A stretch of 64,000 bases of DNA from Centroberyx gerrardi (taxonomy: Eukaryota; Chordata; Actinopteri; Beryciformes; Berycidae). Where the stretch lies: the NCBI RefSeq assembly GCF_048128805.1, contig NC_136003.1:19984840-20048839 (forward strand), written 5' to 3'. The notes under the pieces were generated by a model. It saw nothing but the letters and a program-made list of their open reading frames with translations, was not told the DNA's origin and made no database searches. Positions within the stretch are counted from its first letter, which is position 1. The number at the start of each line of letters is the position of its first letter. This document shows, piece after piece, positions 57,849 through 64,000 of this stretch. Made by a program: the position numbers and the translations under genes.

Positions 57849-58975
57849 CATTGATGCTTCTATGATGTTAAAACAGTGATGACAGAGCAGAGTGTCCCCG
57901 GCATGTTGTCATTGTCCAACATGAACATCATCTGAATAGTGGAAGAGAAGTAGGAAGACGATAAGTGTAGGCAATGACAATTTGATCTGATTTACTGTAT
58001 ATTCATATGTAAATCAACAGGGAGGCTTCAAAGTCACTGATGATTCTCCTTGAGAAGATTTTTGATTGCTGATATACAAAGAGTCTCATTTGATAATGAC
58101 AGATCCACCATTTCAAAAGTGTGAATCTACTCTGATAAACTGATTGACAGCAAACAGTCCAAAAATAAAAAAGTCCTCATTTAACAACATAACAGTTTTA
58201 CATAGTGGTTCCTCTATATTTTAGATACACTGAATTATGAACTTTGCGTAATATTTATTTTTTTCTTGGAAAAAGCATTCATAGTGTTCATTCCTGTCAA
58301 ATTCATTTCAACAATATATATTCTTACATATTGAAAAATAATGTCTGTTTTATTTCAAACAATAGGATTATTATAATTATTATTATTATTATTATTATCA
58401 TTATTATTATTACTATTCTTAATCATTTAGAAAGTTAATGATAGAATGAGCGTATTGAGATGTAATAAGCTGTGATATGCAAAATGCATTTCTGTAAATC
58501 AAAAAAGTAATGATGCTGTTTTTAAATGTTTGTTTCAAATCAAGATTGACGCACATTTTTAAATTGTTGACTCTAACTGTCCCTCAAATCGTGCGTTACA
58601 CTGTGATCCTCCTTTACCAAAATCCCATGACTTACAATACTAGTCAGTTGAGTCTCAGTTGAGTTCTCTAAAACAGTGATGATCAATGGACAGTTTGACT
58701 GAGACTGAAATCTACATGTTTTTCATGAGAGGTAAAATCAGAGTAAAACTGAAAAATATCAATAATGCCACCAACTCAAAGCACACTGAGGGACTCCTGA
58801 ACCTGTTTACACCAACAAACTCCTTCAGAAGTTAAATTCCAAACACAACAAACACATAACCAGTTGTTCAGGTAATGTGTTCATATTGCAGAGAACTTTG
58901 GTTAATGAACGGCTTCAGATTCAGTTAACTTCTGTAAGAGGATCAGAAAGCAGAAGTGAGTGCATTTAGTGAGGA

Positions 58976-59003
58976 GGTTTTTGTCATGGTGTAAATCACT
59001 GTG
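58976..59003 (-). other. V recombination signal, 12-bp spacer, distal V of unit 3
   Basis: Nonamer 58976-58984 and heptamer 58997-59003. Confidence 0.95.
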
Positions 59004-59466
59004 ATATGTCCTCTTTAACAGAAGTGTCCCATGTTTCACAGTAATAGACTGCTGAGTCTCCCTCCTCCACAGTGTTGATGATTAAACGATAATCTGTTTG
59101 AGACTGATGATTAGATGTGAATTTGGGAGAGGAGAATCCAGAACCATATTCTACAGAGCTCCAGCTATGGCGAAACCTCAATACATACTGAGGAACTCCT
59201 CCTGGAACCTGTTTATACCATACAGCTGCATCTTTAGTAACAGTCCCCAGGTTACAGTCCATGGTGGCTGTCTCTCCTCTCCTCAGCGCCACAACAGGAG
59301 GCTTCTGTGTCACCACCGTCACACCACTCACACCTGGGAAACAACAAGATGACATGGAGTCAAGAGAAACACACAGGCTGATGAATCCAACATGAGGTCA
59401 AAGCTGCAGTAAGTCAGCCTCCTTACATGTTAGAGCAGTGATGAGAGTGCAGAGGCTCCCCAGCAT
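59004..59466 (-). CDS. Light-chain V gene, distal V of unit 3
   Basis: Leader 59427-59466 (MLGSLCTLITALT), V exon 59004-59333. The domain differs from the unit 1 distal V only at one FR1 residue (VVAL versus VVTL) and at the last CDR3 codons (ETWDTSVKED versus KEF). The 5' flank, with TATA at 59571-59578, is also nearly the same as in unit 1. The pair therefore shares a very recent origin, although units 1 and 3 differ elsewhere. Confidence 0.94.
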
Positions 59467-60359
59467 GTTGTCAGTGTGTGCTGAGAATGGCGTTGTATCT
59501 GGGAAAGTTGCCTTACTGCTGAGAGATTAGTAGGTTTGGAGTGTGAGGAGAGGAGATGCTGGAGGAGCAATTTATAAGATCACTGAAGGGGGGAGGAGGA
59601 GCTTTGTCACCTTATCACAGGAAAACTTGTAGGAAACACAAGTGACCTCATTAAAATAGAAATCAATAAGGTAATGCAAGGCATTACCCAAATTCTAATT
59701 ATGTTCATTTGCTTTCAGATTACTTTGCCATATTTGAGGTATAAAGGTACTACAGATAAGAAAAAATTAAAAATAAAAAGTTCAGGAAATGTTTTTCAAT
59801 TTTGCATCCAAACACTAATTTTCTTCTGTGCCATATTTTATAAAGACACAGAGCACCTGCCACTATTTAAATGGCCTGCTAAGTTTCTTGCTTTCACTTT
59901 AAAAGTACTTCCAGAAGTAATCCTCTAACCTTTCCCAAGTATTTGTAATCAGAATATATAATTTTTAGGTAACAAAATGGAATACATTTCCTTTTATTTG
60001 TATTTAGTTTGCTATTACTTCCCAACTCTGCATGATATCAGACATTCTCAGTTGTGTAGGTCTCTCATTTTCTGTGTAAAGAATAAATTGATGTCATCAT
60101 CATTTTCCCTTTTTCTGACACAAGTAAGTCAGGACTGTGGTTATGACAAGTAAAAAAAAAAAAGACAGTTGGTCAATTCTGGTGAAACTCCATTTGTTGG
60201 TGCTATCAGTCAGTTTGAGCAGCCCAGCTGTTGTTGGAGCCGGTGCAGACGAAGCCCGTTGACTCTCTGCCACCTTATGACTCAGCCTCCACACTGGCAG
60301 CTGGACTGCAGCGCCTCTAGAGGCAGGTGATGTGTCATCATAACACATCTGATACTCAT

Positions 60360-60750
60360 CAGCTTACTGTTCCCAGGGTCAGAACAAAGCATGGAGAAGC
60401 AGCGTTTAGTTTTTATGCTCCTCATGGCTGGAACAAACTTCCAGAAAATCTGAGGTCTGCCTCCACTTTAGAATCTTTTAAATCAGGGCTTAAAACTTTT
60501 CTGTTCGCCAGGGCTTTTTAAGAAATTTAGAGCAACACTCATCTGCACTGGAATATTTATTTATTTTTATCTTTTATATTTTCTTTTAAATGTGATTTTA
60601 ATGCACTTTTCACTTTTCTAATCTTCTCGCATTGTCTTTTTATCTATGTCTTTATTTTTATTTTATTTATGTAAAGTACATTGAATTGCCGTTGTGTATG
60701 AAATGTGCTATATAAATAAACTTGCCTTGCCTTGTCTCGCCTTGCCTAGC
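60360..60750 (+). mobile_element. L2-type LINE 3' end, between units 3 and 4
   Basis: Third copy of the fragment at 39595, with the frame VPRVRTKHGEAAFSFYAPHG intact and the same break point and tail (cttgccttgccttgtctcgc). Confidence 0.75.
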
Positions 60751-60888
60751 TGTCTAGTGTTGGAAACAAGCTTTGGTTTTGCACATATGTACAGTGCAAT
60801 GGATTAATGTTATTGATGCTATATATGCTTCAAATAAGCCAATATAAATATTAGCAATAAAAAATCTACAGATGTGTTTCCAGTCAGT

Positions 60889-61080
60889 TGCAGCCACTCA
60901 TATATTAGTGAGAGCTGAGACTCAACCTCTTCATTTGCATGTAGCTATAAATAAGTACAGGAGACCAGCAGGTGCATCCTGGGAAGGCAGAGAGGGAGGA
61001 GTAGAGAGGTGATGCTTCACTGACTGGGGATGCAAAATCATCTGCAGTTGCTGCTCATGTTGGATGATTTTTTTTAACCA
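60889..61080. promoter_or_regulatory. Octamer/E-box element 3' of C4 (copy 4), candidate enhancer
   Basis: ATTTGCAT at 60933-60940, ctataaataa, CAGCAGGTG and gcttcactgactggggatgc in the same order, 0.6 kb 3' of C4. Confidence 0.5.
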
Positions 61081-61671
61081 TTGTCAGGCTATTCCAACCA
61101 GTTTGTACCATCTGTGCATGTGTAGATTTTCACAGTGAATTTATCTCTATTATCATATTGTAGTATACAGTGACAGTGATATATCAAATAACATAGGTAT
61201 TGATGAATGGAAATATATTTTATTTCCTTATTATATTGTGAAACAAACTGTTTGGGAATGTACACAAATGTCCACATACAAATATATTACGTGTTGCATA
61301 TTTGATTGGTAATTGTAACAACAGGCTAAACGTTAATTAATTGATTAAAAAGAGATTCTAGTGCAGTCTTAATCCAAATTTGTGGTTTGGATCTAATTTA
61401 TCATGAGTACCAATGAAATACAAACTTTTTTTTTTTAAATCACAATGCTTTTTATTGAATCAAACCAAACAAAATACAGCAATTGCAAAGCTAAAACAAT
61501 TCCCCCACCTAACTGTAACAATATTTATTACAGGGACAGAGACACAAGTCTTACAAAATTATTTGACACATTTCTTTCTGAACATCAAGATTTCTAATGT
61601 CTAAAACTTGTAATGCCCAAACAGCACAAGCAAGAAGGAAGCAGATTTGAAATGGTAATTCTGGCAGCCTG

Positions 61672-62006
61672 CTATTCTTCAGTGCGGCAGTCTGACCTCT
61701 TGATGGTTTTCTCTGAAGCCTTGGAGCCCACAGACACTTTACATGTGTAGACCTTATCATTGTTCCAGTCTGACGTCTGGATGGACAGATAGCTGCTGAT
61801 TTGGAAAGTCTGGCCTGGTTGCTGAACAGCGGTGCTGGTAGAGACCCCACTGCTCACTGGACTCCCATCAGCCATCCAGGTAACATCTGCAAAACCCAAA
61901 GACGGACTGGGCAGACTGGCCAGACAGACCAGAGTGGCTTTGTTGGACTGGAGCTCATCACTGGACGGAGGGAAGACTGTCAAGACAGGAGGAGGGAGGG
62001 TGGAGC
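61672..62006 (-). CDS. Immunoglobulin light-chain constant exon, C4
   Basis: A complete 335-nt C1-set exon with a normal stop at 61672-61674. It differs from C2 by KATLVCL, DWNNDKVYTC and KTIKRSDCRTEE. The domain cysteines and the terminal cysteine are kept. The poly(A) signal is at 61451-61456 on the minus strand. Confidence 0.95.
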
Positions 62007-62945
62007 CTGCAGGAGATGGAGACATTCATCAAGACAATCAGCAAAGTCAGGCATTCACTAGGGAAAATAACATGACACTCTATTATATTAATAGATTATT
62101 TGTGTTTGCAATTAAAAATAATCAATTTTAAGACATAAACCAGTTTGCAACAAAGTGTCCAAACAAGAAATCATCACCTAAAGCATCAGCAGAGTTCATT
62201 TTCAAAATGTTATCTATCTATTTTGGAACTAAATCATTTCCAATTCATCACTCAGTTCACTTCAGTTCTGAAACACAGATGATTAATTCTGTAACTGTAA
62301 CTGTTATCAATTTGCAAACCAAGATATTAAGTTACTTACTGTTCTTTAAAAAAAACACCATAATTATAATCTATTGTAATGTTATCCGTCATTGTGTAAA
62401 AGTACAGTAGGTGTCACTTTTATCAAACGGTGGCTATTTCACCACTGAAGAAAACATATTTTCATACACAGTCAACATACATAGTGATTACTTTGTCTTC
62501 TTGAAAGAGAATATAATTCAATCAGAATTTAAGAATAACTTTTAATTTTACCAGATTAAAGCACAACTAATTATTGTTTAATTCCTTAGGTTAATTACTG
62601 CTGACAAAATATGTAATGTTGCTAAAATGGAATTGCAGTGATGAAAGCTGTTGAAATAAAACTTGTGTAAAGTAGATGAATTAACACAATCTTACACATG
62701 TTTAAATTCCACTACAATAAAAAACTGTAGAAAACTGTATAGAAAACATTTCAGATATTGTGACCCATGGCACATTTTTACTATACCTGCTTGGTATCAA
62801 AGCTGATGTAAAAGCTTCAATTGTCACTGAACATAAGATTTAAATATTAGAAATGATTTACACATGACTTGATTATTTTCTACTAACGCACTACAGAAAT
62901 AAGAGGAGAACTAGCATGTATTATGAGCAGTTAAACAGTACTCAC

Positions 62946-62979
62946 CTGTCACAATCAGCTTGGTGCCTTGTCCGAATAC
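62946..62979 (-). CDS. Light-chain J segment, unit 4
   Basis: VFGQGTKLIVT with donor acag|gtgagt; identical to units 2 and 3. Confidence 0.95.
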
Positions 62980-63018
62980 CACAGTGATTCAGTTTGTACA
63001 CATGGCCGTACAAAAACC
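62980..63018 (-). other. J recombination signal, 23-bp spacer, unit 4
   Basis: Heptamer 62980-62986, 23-bp spacer, nonamer 63010-63018. Confidence 0.95.
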
Positions 63019-63044
63019 TCCAGACTCTCACTAATGAGGGGAGT

Positions 63045-63054
63045 GGAACTGAAA
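63045..63054 (+). promoter_or_regulatory. PU.1/IRF composite element (EICE), unit 4
   Basis: GGAACTGAAA at the same offset from the J as in units 1-3. Confidence 0.6.
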
Positions 63055-63439
63055 CTTCCTGTTCAGACCAATCTAACTTTCACTGTCAACATCTCATTCC
63101 CTTCATCAGTGAGCCTATATTCCAAAGCACCGCTGGACTTCAACATTGATTCTGAAATCTCTGCTGCATCCTTTTGTTTTCATGGGAATGTTTAAAGTCC
63201 AGATGTGATCGTTGAAATCAGAGTGATGATGGTAATGATGATGCTGTCCTTGATAAGAGCGTCGTTCAGACAATCCAGCAAAGTTTGTTCCAAATGTTAT
63301 GTGGATGGGAATATTTCACATGCTCTTGTCTCTCCAGAGGCTTTTGTTCAGCATCCTTTCTTGTTTTGTTCCAGGTTTGCTGTTTTGGCTTTGTTTGATT
63401 TTGCTCAGCATTCATAAAAGCTGTAGTGAGACTCATTGA

Positions 63440-63467
63440 GGTTTTTGTCATGGTGTGAATCACTGTG
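63440..63467 (-). other. V recombination signal, 12-bp spacer, proximal V of unit 4
   Basis: Nonamer 63440-63448 and heptamer 63461-63467. Confidence 0.95.
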
Positions 63468-63923
63468 ATACAGCTGCAGCAGCAGAGTCATCCCATGTCA
63501 GACAGAAATACTCAGCAGAGTCTCCTGCCTCTGCCCGCTTGATGATCAACTGGTAATCTGTACTTGATAAGGATTTAGAGTTGAATCGACTGGAGGAGAA
63601 TCCTGTTCCAAAGTCAGGTGAACTGCTCCCATGAGCGAATCTCAGAACATACTGAGGAACCCCACCAGGAACCTGTTTATACCAACTGACATAATTGCCA
63701 TCATATCTCTCAATGTTGCAGCTCATAATGACCTTTTGTCCTGTAGAAACTGTCTGGACAGCAGGCGTCTGGGTCAGCACTATCACTCCTTCAACATCTG
63801 TCAACATACGTAGAAAAATACATGAGTGAAAGGTTTATGGCTGAAAATGTGGCCTGGAAAAGGAATAAGAAGTAATAACTTACATGTTAGAGCAGTGATG
63901 AGAGTGCAGAGGATCCCCAGCAT
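63468..63923 (-). CDS. Light-chain V gene, proximal V of unit 4
   Basis: Leader 63884-63923 and V exon 63468-63797, open. FR1 is VEGVIVLTQTPAVQTV followed by STGQK (GQE in sisters), CDR1 ERYDGN, CDR2 segment RFAHGSSSPDFG as in the unit 2 proximal V, germline CDR3 LTWDDSAAAA. It is thus a patchwork of the unit 2 and unit 3 proximal V genes. The leader start is complete, but the upstream TATA element falls outside the window. Confidence 0.92.
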
Positions 63924-64000
63924 GTTGTCAGTGTGTGGTGTAAACCTCCTTACTGTCCAGCTGAGAGATGAGCAGCACTGGAGTGTGAGGAGAGGAGAGA

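Larger units (their letters stand above)
52336..59466 (-). other. Light-chain unit 3 (V-V-V-J-C)
   Basis: V at 59004, 55977 and 54285, J at 53757 and C at 52336. It carries the short form of the shared LTR-like insertion but lacks the later mobile DNA of unit 2. Confidence 0.92.
61672..63923 (-). other. Light-chain unit 4, partial (V-J-C visible)
   Basis: The C, the J and the proximal V are inside the window; the promoter TATA of that V and any further V genes lie past 64000. Confidence 0.9.

Noticed and set aside
1-64000. CRISPR arrays, rRNA and tRNA genes
   Set aside because: None seen. The regular repeats present are microsatellites, a minisatellite and segmental copies of the light-chain unit.

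Overview
The window is vertebrate, almost certainly teleost fish. It has spliced genes with GT/AG introns, fish-type L2, Tc1-like and piggyBac elements, and a tandem immunoglobulin light-chain locus. About half of it (1-30 kb) holds five ordinary spliced genes separated by repeat-rich intergenic DNA. The rest (30-64 kb) is the light-chain locus.

Left half. CCDC137 lies on the minus strand (six coding exons, 4557-7777). The rod phosphodiesterase inhibitory subunit PDE6G lies on the plus strand (12755-13214, with a non-coding first exon near 11.75-11.8 kb). Tetraspanin TSPAN10 lies on the minus strand (14808-16166). These three genes are also close neighbours on human 17q25, so this is a conserved synteny block. 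A decayed piggyBac transposon follows (about 16.68-18.82 kb), and a 500-bp MITE with perfect 9-bp flanking repeats sits inside it. A plus-strand gene (19925-about 22416) encodes a protein with four copies of a motif ending in EP[IV]V and a basic tail; I do not recognise the family. At 27940-29494 is a small three-coding-exon gene for a secreted coiled-coil protein, also unrecognised.

Right half. Four tandem V-V-V-J-C light-chain units are read on the minus strand; the fourth is cut by the window end. The constant exons are at 32.1, 40.9, 52.3-52.8 and 61.7 kb. Each has one J about 0.8-1.0 kb upstream and three V genes further upstream. Nine V genes look intact; the proximal V of unit 1 is a truncated pseudogene next to a Ty3/gypsy fossil. 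All V and J segments share one orientation, so joining would be deletional. Every V has a 12-bp-spacer RSS and every J a 23-bp-spacer RSS. By eye the V and C domains look lambda/sigma-like, while this spacer arrangement is the one mammals use for kappa.

Points most worth following. (1) A block of about 250 bp around each J is essentially identical in all four units and carries GGAACTGAAA, a textbook PU.1/IRF4 composite element, 26 bp from the J nonamer. (2) An octamer/E-box element 3' of each C is a good enhancer candidate, while the V promoters lack an octamer. (3) Constant exon 3 has lost its stop and would read through 48 codons, including a hydrophobic stretch, and it has gained a splice-donor-like sequence at the same place. 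(4) A truncated C-exon relic at 30.3 kb marks the eroded 3' edge of the array. Shared and absent mobile-element insertions give a relative order for the unit duplications.
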